Shown here piece by piece: positions 37,629-47,000 of a stretch of 64,000 nt of DNA. Source of the DNA: Lapillicoccus jejuensis (GTDB taxonomy: Bacteria > Actinomycetota > Actinomycetes > Actinomycetales > Dermatophilaceae); contig NZ_VFMN01000001.1 in assembly GCF_006715055.1 (NCBI RefSeq), positions 3,286,001 to 3,350,000 on the forward strand, in the 5' to 3' direction. The notes below the pieces were generated by a model. It was not told the DNA's origin, ran no database searches, and saw only the letters and a list, made by a program, of their open reading frames with translations. Each line of letters starts with the position of its first letter. The first letter of the stretch is position 1. The position numbers and the translations under genes are program-made.

Positions 37629-38087
37629 GTGACCGACCCGTCCACCCCCCACCGCCCCGACGACCCGTCCCGTCCGCAGCACCACGGCGGCGAGCTCTGG
37701 ACCCCGCCGCCGACGCCGTACGACGCCCCGCCGGTGGCCGACCGGCCGGCTCCTCGCCGCTCGCGCCGCGGTCTGTGGCGCGGCCTCGCGGTCGGCGCCG
37801 TGGCCGCGGCCGGCCTGGCCGTCGCCATCCCGGCGATCGCCGCCTCCAACCAGCAGCCCACCGGTCCGGCCGCGGCCGTCACCGGGTACGGCGAGGGCGG
37901 CCCGGCCGGTCAGCACGGCGCCGGACCCGGCGGCCGGTGCGCCCCCGGCGACGACGCCCAGGGCACCCGCGACGCCCAGGGCACCCGTCCCGATCGCCCC
38001 CAGGGCGAGGGTCGCGGCGGTCCGGACCGGGCGCCCGCGGCCCCCACCGCCCCGCAGGGGTCGGTCGAGGGGTCGGCCGAGGGCTGA
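37629..38087 (+). CDS. Membrane-anchored Pro/Gly-rich protein, paralogue 1
   Basis: A 152-residue protein of unknown function. A Pro/His-rich cytoplasmic N-terminus (residues 1-48) ends in RRSRRGLWR, followed by one helix (GLAVGAVAAAGLAVAIPAIA, about residues 51-70) and a Gly/Pro/Gln-rich external tail with DAQGTR twice. The helix region is clearly related to that of the protein at 38430 (WRG-AVG-V-AAG-LAVA-PAIA pattern). The GTG start at 37629 follows GAGGAG. It is divergent from the response regulator and its promoter carries that regulator's probable operator, so it is a likely target, and may report to the kinase. Confidence 0.75.
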   Translation: MTDPSTPHRPDDPSRPQHHGGELWTPPPTPYDAPPVADRPAPRRSRRGLWRGLAVGAVAAAGLAVAIPAIAASNQQPTGPAAAVTGYGEGGPAGQHGAGPGGRCAPGDDAQGTRDAQGTRPDRPQGEGRGGPDRAPAAPTAPQGSVEGSAEG

Positions 38088-38281
38088 GCCCACCCGACGG
38101 CGACGACGTGGGACGACGCGGGACGGCGCGTCGTCCCTCCCGGTGGGGTGCCGCGGACGGCGGCACCCCACCCCACGGACCCCGGCCGGGTCCGGGCCAG
38201 GTCAGGCTGGCCCGGACCCGGCCGGTTCGCGTCCGGCGGGCCGTGGGCCGGCCCGTGCGGCTGTGCGTCCCGTGTGCGGCG

Positions 38282-38356
38282 CTCAAGGCCCGCTCAAGGA
38301 ACCGCTGTGGAGGCGCTGTCTTGAGGTGGCCCTGAAGGGCGGCACCCACGGTGGAG
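38282..38356 (+). promoter_or_regulatory. Operator/promoter 2 of the two-component regulon
   Basis: CTCAAG at 38282 and 38293 (11-base period), CTTGAG at 38320 and a degenerate CCTGAA at 38331 (again 11 bases), then GTGGAG at 38351-38356, 14 bases downstream. The spacing equals operator 1 to within one base over 75 bases. It lies in the 342-base gap before the gene at 38430; the rest of that gap shows only a GC-rich stretch with no gene. Confidence 0.72.
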
Positions 38357-38429
38357 TCATGGCGGTGACCCACCGCCCCGCAGGACCGACCACGACGACC
38401 CCAGAGCGGGTCGAGAGGAGGGTGGCCAG

Positions 38430-39386
38430 ATGGCCTCCGAGCAGTACGGACCGTACGACCCCGACCAGCCCGGGCAGCGCGACGACCGCCGCAGCCCCGG
38501 CGGCTCCGACCCCTACCGGCGCGGTGCCGACAGCACCCGTCCCGAGCCCACCGTGCCGAGCGCCCCGCACGAGCCGTCCGCGGCGGAGCGGCTGCCCGAG
38601 CACTCGACCCAGCCCATCCCGGTCTGGGCCGCCGCTCCCCGGCGCGAGCAGCCGGCGACGACCGTGACCCGGGGGCGCAAGGTGCCGTGGCGGGGGATCG
38701 CCGTCGGCGTCGTCGCCGCGGGGGCGCTCGCCGTCGCCGTCCCCGCCATCGCGCAGGGCAGCTTCGGTACGGCGTCCCGCACCGCCGAGGTGACCGCCGC
38801 GACGACCTCGAGCGCGTCCCCCACGACGTCGTCGTCGTCGCCGACGTCCTCGTCCTCGCCGTCCAGCGGGGGCTCCGGGGCCGCGGCCGGTGCCGCCGGG
38901 GGAGCGGCGGGCGCCACGGGCGGCCAGTCGTGCCCGACCCCGCCCGCCCCCGGAACGGCGCCGAAGGCCGACGGCAAGGCTCCCGCCGCGCCGAAGGCCG
39001 ACGGCAAGGCTCCCGCCGCGCCGAAGGCCGACGGCAAGGCCCCGACCCCGCCCGCCCCGCCCGCCGACGGCAAGGCCCCGGCCGCGCCGAAGGCCGACGG
39101 CAAGGCCCCGACCCCGCCCGCCCCGCCCGCCGACGGCAAGGCCCCGGCCGCGCCGAAGGCCGACGGCAAGGCCCCGACCCCGCCCGCCCCGCCCGCCGAC
39201 GGCAAGGCCCCGGCCGCCCCGAAGGCCGACGGCAAGGCCCCCGCCGCCCCGAACGCGGACGGCAAGGCCCCCGCCGCCGGTCCCGCCGCCGGCCCGGCGG
39301 CCGGCCAGGACGGCGCACCACAGGGCTGTGCCGGCACCCCGGCCCAGCCGAGCACCGACCCCTCGGCCCCGGTCAGCGGCAGCTGA
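38430..39386 (+). CDS. Membrane-anchored repeat protein (ADGKAP repeats), paralogue 2
   Basis: A 318-residue protein of unknown function. A charged cytoplasmic N-terminus (about 1-88) ends in RGRKVPWRG, then one helix (IAVGVVAAGALAVAVPAIAQ, about 89-108). The outside part has a Ser/Thr-rich segment (about 120-152), a Gly/Ala stretch, one Cys (QSCPTPP), and ten ADGKAP units from residue 178 to 283, with a second Cys near the C-terminus (QGCAGTP). Lys and Pro-rich repeats like this suggest cell-wall spanning. ATG 38430 follows GAGAGGAGG. It is a paralogue of the protein at 37629 and shares its promoter architecture. Confidence 0.78.
   Translation: MASEQYGPYDPDQPGQRDDRRSPGGSDPYRRGADSTRPEPTVPSAPHEPSAAERLPEHSTQPIPVWAAAPRREQPATTVTRGRKVPWRGIAVGVVAAGALAVAVPAIAQGSFGTASRTAEVTAATTSSASPTTSSSSPTSSSSPSSGGSGAAAGAAGGAAGATGGQSCPTPPAPGTAPKADGKAPAAPKADGKAPAAPKADGKAPTPPAPPADGKAPAAPKADGKAPTPPAPPADGKAPAAPKADGKAPTPPAPPADGKAPAAPKADGKAPAAPNADGKAPAAGPAAGPAAGQDGAPQGCAGTPAQPSTDPSAPVSGS
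38961..39278 (+). repeat. In-gene minisatellite encoding ADGKAP units
   Basis: Two 30-base units are followed by three near-identical 66-base units (39024-39089, 39090-39155, 39156-39221) and two more 30-base units. All preserve the reading frame. The 66-base unit encodes KADGKAPTPPAPP plus ADGKAPAAP. Very low divergence indicates recent expansion and likely length variation between strains. Confidence 0.85.
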
Positions 39387-39442
39387 CCGACCGAGGTGGG
39401 TCGGACCGGTCGACGGCTCGCCCGGTCCGGCCCCGCACCACG

Positions 39443-39522
39443 GGACCGCTTCTTGCTCCTGTCCGCCCGTCCGGGGTCTTTCCCCACCCGGATCCGGGAC
39501 GTTCCGGAGCAAGGAGCGGTCC
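39443..39522. terminator. Inverted repeat after the ADGKAP protein gene
   Basis: GGACCGCTTCTTGCTCC (39443-39459) pairs with 39506-39522 at 16 of 17 positions around a 46-base loop. It is the only notable structure in the 199-base gap before the photolyase gene. Probable 3' stem-loop of the repeat protein mRNA. Confidence 0.55.
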
Positions 39523-39585
39523 TGCCGCGCGCCCACCGGCCGTCGACGGCTGCGAGGGGGAGGCGGGGCGCCGTACGGTCGGCTG

Positions 39586-41121
39586 GTGGCGAGCAGGTCG
39601 GCAGGGGCGCAGTCGTCGGGACCGAGCACGAGGTGGCTGTTCGGGGACCAGCTGGGCCCGCACTTCCTCGACGACCACGACGGGCCGGTGCTGCTCGTCG
39701 AGAGCCGGCGGGTCTTCGCCCGCCGCCGCTTCCACCGGCAGAAGGCGCACCTCGTCCTCTCCGCGATGCGGCACCGCGCCCGCGAGCTCGGTGACCGCGT
39801 CACCTACCTGCGCACGGAGACGTACGGCGACGCGTTGGCGCAGGTCGACGGCCCCCTCCAGGTGATCCAGCCGACGAGCCGCGCCGCCGTCGACCTCGTC
39901 CGGCGCCTCGCCGAGCAGCGCGAGATCGAGCGGCTGCCGGACCGCGGGTACGCGACGAGCCGCCGCGACTTCGAGGCCTGGGCGGAGCGTCGTACGGGCA
40001 AGCGGCTGCTCATGGAGGACTTCTACCGCGACGCGCGCCGCCGCACCGGTCTGCTCATGGAGGGCGACGACCCCGTCGGCGGCACCTGGAACTACGACCA
40101 CGAGAACCGCGAGCCCGCGCCCAAGCGCGCGACCCTCGGCGTCCCGGAGCCGTGGTGGCCCACCGAGGACGACATCGACGAGGAGGTCCGCGCGGACCTC
40201 GACCGCTGGGAGGCCGACGGCGACGTCCGTTTCCTGGGCAACGACGGTCCGCGCCGCTTCGCCGCCACCCACGACGAGGCGTCGCACGTGCTGCGCGACT
40301 TCGTCGCCCACCGGCTGCCGGAGTTCGGCCCGCACGAGGACGCCGTCCTCGAGGACGACGACTGGATGGCCCACTCGATGCTGTCGGCGCCGATGAACCT
40401 CGGCCTGCTCGACCCGATCGAGGTCGCCGGCCGCGCCGAGGAGGCGCACCGCGACGGCGACGTCCCCATCGCCTCGGCCGAGGGGTTCGTGCGCCAGGTC
40501 ATCGGCTGGCGCGACTACATCTGGCACCTCTACTGGCACCTCGGCGAGGAGCACCGCCACGCCAACAAGCTCAACCAGCGGCGCAAGCTCCCCGACTGGT
40601 GGCTCGACCTCGACGCCGAGGCGACCGACGCGCGCTGCCTGTCGCACACCCTCGCCGGCATCCGCGACCACGGATGGGTCCACCACATCCCGCGGCTGAT
40701 GATCCTCGGCGGCTATGCGCTGCAACGGGGTTGGCGTCCTGACGAGCTGACCGACTGGTTCCACCGGGCGTTCGTCGACGGCTACGACTGGGTGATGGTG
40801 CCCAACGTCGTCGGCATGTCGCAGCACGCCGACGGGGGCATCCTCGCCACCAAGCCCTACCTCTCCGGGGGTGCCTACATCGACCGGATGACCGACCACT
40901 GCAAGGGCTGCCCCTTCGACCCCAAGGTGCGGGTCGGGGAGAAGGCGTGCCCGTTCACCGCCGGTTACTGGTGGTTCCTCGACCGGCAGCGCGAGCGGCT
41001 GGCGGGCAACCACCGGATGGCGCAGACACTGCGTGGGCTCGACCGGCTCAAGGACCGCGAGGCCCTGGTCGACCAGGAGGAGCGGCGCGGCTCCGAGCCG
41101 CCCGTCACCGCCGACCGCTGA
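39586..41121 (+). CDS. FeS-containing bacterial cryptochrome/(6-4) photolyase (PhrB-like)
   Basis: A 511-residue protein of the photolyase-related FeS-BCP class, which repairs (6-4) photoproducts using light. The N-terminal antenna domain starts RWLFGDQLGPHFLDDHDGPV. The C-terminal FAD domain includes GFVRQVIGWRDYIWHLYWHL and MVPNVVGMSQHADGG. Four Cys that bind the 4Fe-4S cluster in PhrB are in place: ARCLSH, DHCKGCPFD (two) and KACPFTAGYWWF. GTG 39586 is six bases after TACGGT (39574-39579), so the mRNA is probably leaderless. The upstream open frame is dropped because it is only an out-of-frame reading of the repeat gene. Confidence 0.9.
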   Translation: MASRSAGAQSSGPSTRWLFGDQLGPHFLDDHDGPVLLVESRRVFARRRFHRQKAHLVLSAMRHRARELGDRVTYLRTETYGDALAQVDGPLQVIQPTSRAAVDLVRRLAEQREIERLPDRGYATSRRDFEAWAERRTGKRLLMEDFYRDARRRTGLLMEGDDPVGGTWNYDHENREPAPKRATLGVPEPWWPTEDDIDEEVRADLDRWEADGDVRFLGNDGPRRFAATHDEASHVLRDFVAHRLPEFGPHEDAVLEDDDWMAHSMLSAPMNLGLLDPIEVAGRAEEAHRDGDVPIASAEGFVRQVIGWRDYIWHLYWHLGEEHRHANKLNQRRKLPDWWLDLDAEATDARCLSHTLAGIRDHGWVHHIPRLMILGGYALQRGWRPDELTDWFHRAFVDGYDWVMVPNVVGMSQHADGGILATKPYLSGGAYIDRMTDHCKGCPFDPKVRVGEKACPFTAGYWWFLDRQRERLAGNHRMAQTLRGLDRLKDREALVDQEERRGSEPPVTADR

Positions 41122-41129
41122 CCGGGGTC

Positions 41130-41663
41130 TCAGACCTCGAAGCCGAGGTGCGCCAGGGCTTGGCGCAGCAGCACCCCGTGCCCGTTCTCCATCTCGCCGA
41201 GCGAGGCCAGCCGGGCCGCCTCGTCCGGGGTGACCCAGGAGAAGTCGAGCGCGTCCTGCTGCGGGGCGCAGTCCCCGACCACCGGCACGACGAAGGCCAG
41301 CGACACCGCGTGCTGGCGCGGGTCGTGGAACGGCGTCACCCCGGGGGTGGGGAACTTCTCCGCGACCGTGAACGGCTGCGGCGACAACGGGATCCGCGGC
41401 ATCGCCAGCAGCCCGAGGTCCTTCTCCAGGTGCCGGATCAGCGCGTCCCGGATGCGCTCGTGGTAGAGCACGCGACCCGAGACCAGCTCGTGGTTGATCG
41501 TGCCGCTCTGCGACGCCCGCAGCAGCAGCCCGACGGCGCTGAGCGCGCCGCGCTCGTCGACCCGCACCGGGACGGCGTCGACGTAGAGGATGGGCAGCCG
41601 CTCCCGGGCGTCACGCAGCTGCTCGGCGCTCAGCCACGCCCCCCGGGTGTCCGTCTCGGTCAT
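41130..41663 (-). CDS. Nudix-like DUF4916 family protein
   Basis: A 177-residue protein resembling actinobacterial DUF4916/Nudix-fold proteins. The place of the Nudix box is occupied by SGRVLYHERIRDALIRHLEK followed by DLGL, where the REUxEExGU core is degenerate (RHLEKDLG), so classical pyrophosphohydrolase activity is doubtful. Other segments (AVPVRVDERGALSAVGLLLR, FSWVTPDEAARL) fit the fold. It converges on the photolyase gene, eight bases apart. Function unknown. Confidence 0.7.
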   Translation of the reverse strand: MTETDTRGAWLSAEQLRDARERLPILYVDAVPVRVDERGALSAVGLLLRASQSGTINHELVSGRVLYHERIRDALIRHLEKDLGLLAMPRIPLSPQPFTVAEKFPTPGVTPFHDPRQHAVSLAFVVPVVGDCAPQQDALDFSWVTPDEAARLASLGEMENGHGVLLRQALAHLGFEV

Positions 41664-41728
41664 GCGTCGTTTCTACCAGCCGGGCGCGGCCCGGGGGCGT
41701 GCGCCCCGGGCCACGGCCGGTCGGATCC

Positions 41729-43585
41729 TCAGACCGTGACCTTCAGCGCGAGCACCCGGTCGTTGTTGGTGTCGGCGACGAACAGGGTGCCGTCGGGCCC
41801 GAAGGCCAGACCCTCCGGCTCGTAGAGCGCGAGCCCGCCGAAGCGGTCGGTCGGCGCGCTCTCGGCGAGCATCGTGCCGCTCGGGGACATGACGACGATG
41901 CGGTTGTTGCCCGAGTCGGCGACGTAGACGTTGCCGTCGGGGCCCACCCGCACACCCCACGGGCCCTTGAAGGACCGGGCGCTGCCCGTCGCCTGCGTGA
42001 AGCGGGTCCACCGCCCCGACGCCGTACGGCGGGACACCGCGTTGCCGTCGGTGACCCACAGGGTCCCGTCGGGGGCGACGTCGAGCCCGGAGCAGTAGCG
42101 CAGACCGCCGATCGAGGCGCCGTTGTCGGTCTCGACGAGGGTGCCGTGCCCGTCGCGGTCGATGACGTAGCGCACGACGCGCTTGCGCGGGCTGTCGGTG
42201 ACCCACAGGTCGCCGTTCGGCGCGAAGGCGATCCCCACCGGGTGGGCGAGCTCCTTGTTGCCGAAGAAGGCCGAGCGGTGCGACGTGCCGTCGGGGTTCA
42301 GCACCTCGACGTCGTTGCTCTCGCGGTTGGCGACGAAGATGACGTCCGCGCCGGGCTGGATCCGCACGTCGGTGGGGAAGGTCAGCGCGCCCGGCGTCTT
42401 GCGGTCACCGGTCTGGCCGACCTGCACGGCGCCGCTGCCGTCGGGGGCGCAGCGCACGATGGCCTGGCGCCACCAGTCGATGACCATCACCCTGCCCTGG
42501 TGGTCGACGTCGACGCCCTTGGGCTTGTTGACGCCGTCGATCGGCGGCACCCCGCCGAACAGGCTGCGGATCGGGTTGCCGCGCAGGTCGAACTCGTCGA
42601 GGCCGTAGCCGTAGAGGTCGCAGACGAGGATGCTGCCCTGGGTGACGGCCAGTCCCTTGGGACCGATGAACTCGCCGAGGCCGGTGCCGCGCTTGCCGAA
42701 GAGGAAGAGGAAGTTGCCGTCGAGGTCGAAGACCTGGATGCGCCGGTTGTCCGAGTCGGTGACGTAGACCCGGTCACGGAACACGTCGATGCCGCGGGGC
42801 AGGCCCTTGAACTGCCCCGGCAGGTCGCCGCGGCCGCCGACCTTGCGGATGATCGTGCCGTCCTCGGCGAAGATGATGAAGCCCTGGACGATCGCGTCGC
42901 ACACGTAGAGCCGGTGGCTGACCGGGTCGACGACGAGCTGCCCGTAGTGCAGGTCGAGGTCCGCCCCGAGGGTCCCGATGGGCGTCCCGTCGGTGCGGAA
43001 CTTCACCAGCCGGGTGTTGTTCTGGTGCCCGGCCTTGTCCGAGACGTAGACGACCTCGGTGGGCCGGCCCTTGTCGTCCAGACCGGGCCCGACGCCGACG
43101 TCGGTGATGCCGGTCATCCGGCCGGGGCCGGTGCCGCGGCCGCCGAAGGAGGTGACGGGGACGAACTGCTTGGTCATCACCGAGATGCGGTTGTTGATCG
43201 TGTCGGCGACGTAGAGCAGGCCGGCCGAGTCGATCCCCATGCCGCGCCCCGTCCCGAGGTCGTCGGTGCCGGGGATGCGGGCCTTGGCGAACTCGTAGTC
43301 GATCCTGCCGGTGGCGCGGTTGACGGCCACGAGCCGGTAGCGGCCGTTGTCGTTGACGTACCAGTAGGTGGCGTCGGCGACGACGTCGGTCGGGTACATG
43401 TCGGCGTAGGCCGGGCCGAGGACGAGGTGGTCGAAGCGGACGGTGCCGGCCGCGTGCGCGGCGGTCGGGGCGAGCCCGCCGGCGGCGGCGACGGCCCCCG
43501 TGGCGCCGAGGGCGCGCAGGAGCGTGCGACGGCTGAGGGCGGTGGCGGGGTCCAGCGGGAGCGGGATGCGGTCGGGCAGGGTCAA
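41729..43585 (-). CDS. Secreted NHL-repeat beta-propeller protein
   Basis: A 618-residue exported protein. The N-terminus carries a Tat motif SRRTLLRALGATGAVAAAGG ending in AHAA, a signal-peptidase I site. The mature part has many NHL-type blades, each around 40-50 residues, with repeating units such as DSAGLLYVADTINNRISV, DGNVYVADSGNNRIVV and DGTLFVADTNNDRVLAL. NHL propellers bind ligands or act as lyases (as in PAL); no catalytic set is evident. The start is TTG 43585, chosen because GGAGGA lies properly upstream. It is divergent from ileS. Confidence 0.85.
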   Translation of the reverse strand: MTLPDRIPLPLDPATALSRRTLLRALGATGAVAAAGGLAPTAAHAAGTVRFDHLVLGPAYADMYPTDVVADATYWYVNDNGRYRLVAVNRATGRIDYEFAKARIPGTDDLGTGRGMGIDSAGLLYVADTINNRISVMTKQFVPVTSFGGRGTGPGRMTGITDVGVGPGLDDKGRPTEVVYVSDKAGHQNNTRLVKFRTDGTPIGTLGADLDLHYGQLVVDPVSHRLYVCDAIVQGFIIFAEDGTIIRKVGGRGDLPGQFKGLPRGIDVFRDRVYVTDSDNRRIQVFDLDGNFLFLFGKRGTGLGEFIGPKGLAVTQGSILVCDLYGYGLDEFDLRGNPIRSLFGGVPPIDGVNKPKGVDVDHQGRVMVIDWWRQAIVRCAPDGSGAVQVGQTGDRKTPGALTFPTDVRIQPGADVIFVANRESNDVEVLNPDGTSHRSAFFGNKELAHPVGIAFAPNGDLWVTDSPRKRVVRYVIDRDGHGTLVETDNGASIGGLRYCSGLDVAPDGTLWVTDGNAVSRRTASGRWTRFTQATGSARSFKGPWGVRVGPDGNVYVADSGNNRIVVMSPSGTMLAESAPTDRFGGLALYEPEGLAFGPDGTLFVADTNNDRVLALKVTV

Positions 43586-43771
43586 CGGGGGGCTCCTCCG
43601 AGTCGAGACGCAGCCCGTGCTGCGTCGTCAGCCGCGCGGACGCCCCTCGGCGCCCGCGCCGACCGACATGGTGGCGGACCTCCCAGCCCCGTGGGGGCTT
43701 ATCCGCAGAGTTCCCCCAGCCGCCCGGGCGGCGCGGCGGCAACCGGCTCGCCCGGGCCCCGGTCGCGCGCC

Positions 43772-44042
43772 TACACTGGCCCGCAGAGACGCCCGAGCCG
43801 TCATCAGCGGCGAGTCTCCGGAAGAACGGTCCGCCCGTGCCCGCCCGGCACGGACCCCGGGCCCGGTAGACCCGGACGGGTGGGCCCGTGACAGCCCGTG
43901 AACGAGAGGCCGGACGACGACCCGCGCGGACCCAGCGGGCGGGGCGCCGTACGGCAAGCGAGGTGGTACCGCGGTGGGCCCCGGCCCGTCGTCCTCGTGG
44001 TGACACGACCTGAGACGACCAACCCCCTCGCAGGAGCCCCGC
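43772..44042 (+). promoter_or_regulatory. ileS T-box riboswitch (translational, ultrashort stem I) with promoter
   Basis: A -10-like TACACT (43772-43777) gives a start near 43784. Stem I is short: GAGAC (43786-43790) pairs with GTCTC (43814-43818), capped by GCCG/CGGC with loop TCATCAG holding the isoleucine specifier ATC (43803-43805). The T-box core TGGTACCGCG lies at 43964-43973 (AGGTGGTACCGCGGT, 43961-43975). There is no terminator with U-tract before ATG 44043, so control is most likely at the ribosome site, as in known actinobacterial ileS T-boxes that sense uncharged tRNA-Ile. Confidence 0.9.
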
Positions 44043-47000
44043 ATGGCCTACCCCCGCGTCCGCACCGGGTCCGCCGCCGACCGCGGCGAGAGCCCCGCGC
44101 CCACCGGCGTCCCCTCGAGCCCCCGCTTCCCGGAGATCGAGGAGCGGGTGCTGCGCTACTGGGACGAGGACGGCACGTTCGTCGCCTCCGTCGAGCAGCG
44201 CGAGGCGGGCACCGACGGCGCCAACGAGTTCGTCTTCTACGACGGGCCACCGTTCGCCAACGGCCTGCCGCACTACGGCCACCTGCTGACCGGCTACGTC
44301 AAGGACATCGTCCCGCGCTACCAGACGATGCGCGGGCGCCGGGTCGAGCGCCGCTTCGGCTGGGACACGCACGGTCTGCCCGCCGAGCTCGAGGCGATGA
44401 GCCAGCTCGGGATCAAGACCAAGGACGAGATCGTCGAGCTCGGCATCGAGCGGTTCAACGCCGCCTGCCGCGAGTCGGTCCTCAAGTACACCGGCGAGTG
44501 GCGCAGCTACGTCACCCGGCAGGCGCGCTGGGTCGACTTCGACCACGACTACAAGACGCTCGAGCCGGAGTACATGGAGAGCGTCCTGTGGGCGTTCAAG
44601 AGCCTGCACGACAAGGGGCTGGTCTACGAGGGCTTCCGCGTGCTGCCCTACTGCTGGAACGACCAGACGCCGCTGTCCAACCACGAGCTGCGGATGGACG
44701 ACGACGTCTACCAGCAGCGCCAGGACCCGGCCGTCACCGTCGGCCTGCGGCTCGAGACCGGCGAGCTGGCCCTGGTCTGGACGACGACGCCGTGGACGCT
44801 ACCGGCGAACCTCGGGATCATGGTCGGTCCGGACATCGACTACGTCGTCGTCGAGGCCGACGTCACCGGTCGGACCGAGCGCTACGTCCTCGGCGCGGCG
44901 CGGCTCGCGGCCTACGCGCGGGACCTGTGGCCGGACGAGGCGGGGGAGAAGGGCTTCGACCCCACGACCAAGGTGCTCGAGCGGCTGACCGGGAACGACC
45001 TCGCCGGGCGCTCGTTCACGCCGCCGTTCTCCTACTACCTCGGCCACGAGAAGGCGCACCGCGTCTTCCTCGCCGAGTTCGTCACGACCGAGGACGGCAC
45101 CGGGCTGGTCCACACCGCCGGCGCCTTCGGTGAGGAGGACAAGGCGGTCACCGACCGCGAGGGCATCGAGCCGGTCATCCCCGTCGGTCCTGACGGACGA
45201 TTCATCTTCCCGGTCACCGACTACGAGGGGATGCAGGTCTTCGACGCCAACAGCCACGTCATCGACGACCTCAAGGCGGTCACCCGCGGCGAGGCCGAGC
45301 ACGGGGCGGCGACCGAGGGCACGGTGCTCCTGCGCCGCGAGACCTACACGCACAGCTACCCGCACTGCTGGCGCTGCCGGCAGCCGCTCATCTACATGGC
45401 CGTCTCCAGCTGGTTCGTCGAGGTGACGAAGTTCAAGCAGCGGATGGTCGAGCTCAACGAGCAGATCGACTGGACCCCGTCGCACATCCAGCACGGCCAG
45501 TTCGGCAAGTGGCTGGAGAACGCCCGCGACTGGTCGATCACGCGGAACCGCTTCTGGGGCAGCCCGGTCCCGGTCTGGAAGAGCAACGACCCGCGCCACC
45601 CGCGGGTCGACGTCTACGGCTCCTTCGAGGAGCTCGAGCGCGACTTCGGCACGCTGCCGCGCGACGAGCACGGCCGCCCCGACCTGCACCGCCCGTACGT
45701 CGACCGCCTCACCCGGCCGAACCCCGACGACCCCACCGGGCAGTCCACCATGCGCCGGGTCGAGGACGTCCTCGACGTGTGGTTCGACTCGGGGTCGATG
45801 AGCTTCGCCCAGGTGCACTACCCGTTCGAGAACGCCGAGTGGTTCGAGCACCACTTCCCGGGCGACTTCATCGTCGAGTACATCGGGCAGACCCGCGGCT
45901 GGTTCTACACGCTGCACGTCCTGGCGACCGCGCTGTTCGACCGGCCGGCGTTCTCCTCCTGCGTCAGCCACGGCATCGTCCTGGGCTCGGACGGGCAGAA
46001 GATGAGCAAGAGCCTGCGCAACTACCCCGACGTCTACGAGGTCTTCGACCGCGACGGCGCCGACGCGATGCGCTGGTTCCTCATGAGCAGCCCGATCCTG
46101 CGCGGCGGGAACCTCGTCGTCACCGAGCAGGGGATCCGCGACGGCGTGCGCCAGGTCCTCCTGCCGCTGTGGAACGCGTGGTCGTTCTTCGCGCTCTACG
46201 CCAACTCCGCCGACGGCGGACGGGGGTACGACGCCCGCTGGTCCACCGCGTCGACCGACGTCCTCGACCGCTACCTGCTGGCCAAGCTGCACGACGTCGT
46301 CGAGCAGCTGCAGGCCCAGCTCGACGCGTACGAGGTCGCCGACGCCTGCGACACCGTCCGCGGCTTCCTCGACGTGCTCACCAACTGGTACATCCGCCGG
46401 TCGCGCGACCGGTTCTGGGGCGGGGAGGACGACGACGCGCACGCCGCCTTCGACACCCTCTACACGACGCTCGAGACGGTCACCCGCGTCGTCGCCCCGC
46501 TGCTGCCGCTCACCGCCGAGGAGATCTGGCGGGGCCTGACCGGTAGCCGTTCGGTGCACCTCACCGACTGGCCGGACGCGGGCGACCTGCCCACCGACGA
46601 GGCGCTCGTCGCCGCGATGGACCGGGCCCGCGACATCTGCTCCGTGACGTCCTCGCTGCGCAAGGCCGAGAGGCTGCGGGCCCGGCTGCCGCTCGGCGGT
46701 CTCACCGTCGTCACCGACGAGCCGGTCGCCCTCGAGCCGTTCGCCGGCGTCGTCCGGGACGAGGTCAACGTCAAGGACGTCCGGCTCGTCGACCTGGTGT
46801 CCGCGACCGAGGCCGACTTCGGGGTGCAGCAGCGGCTGTCGGTCAACGCCCGCGCCGCCGGCCCGCGGCTCGGCAAGGACGTCCAGGTCGCCATCCGCGC
46901 CAGCAAGACCGGCGACTGGTCGGTCGACGCCGAGGGTGCGGTCACCGCCGGCGGTCTCGCCCTCCAGGAGGGCGAGTTCAGCCTCGAGACCGTCGTCGAG

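Noticed and set aside
38961-39278. Regular repeats as a possible CRISPR array
   Set aside because: The units are contiguous, in frame and encode protein blocks; there are no unique spacers.
38890-39585. N-terminal extension of the photolyase to 743 residues
   Set aside because: The extension is an Arg/Pro-rich out-of-frame reading of the repeat protein gene. The leaderless GTG 39586 fits homology and promoter spacing.
43601-43771. Possible small gene or second riboswitch between the NHL gene and the ileS T-box
   Set aside because: No coding-like frame with a ribosome site is visible, and the structure is only a short CCCC/GGGG pairing. It probably holds the NHL gene promoter.
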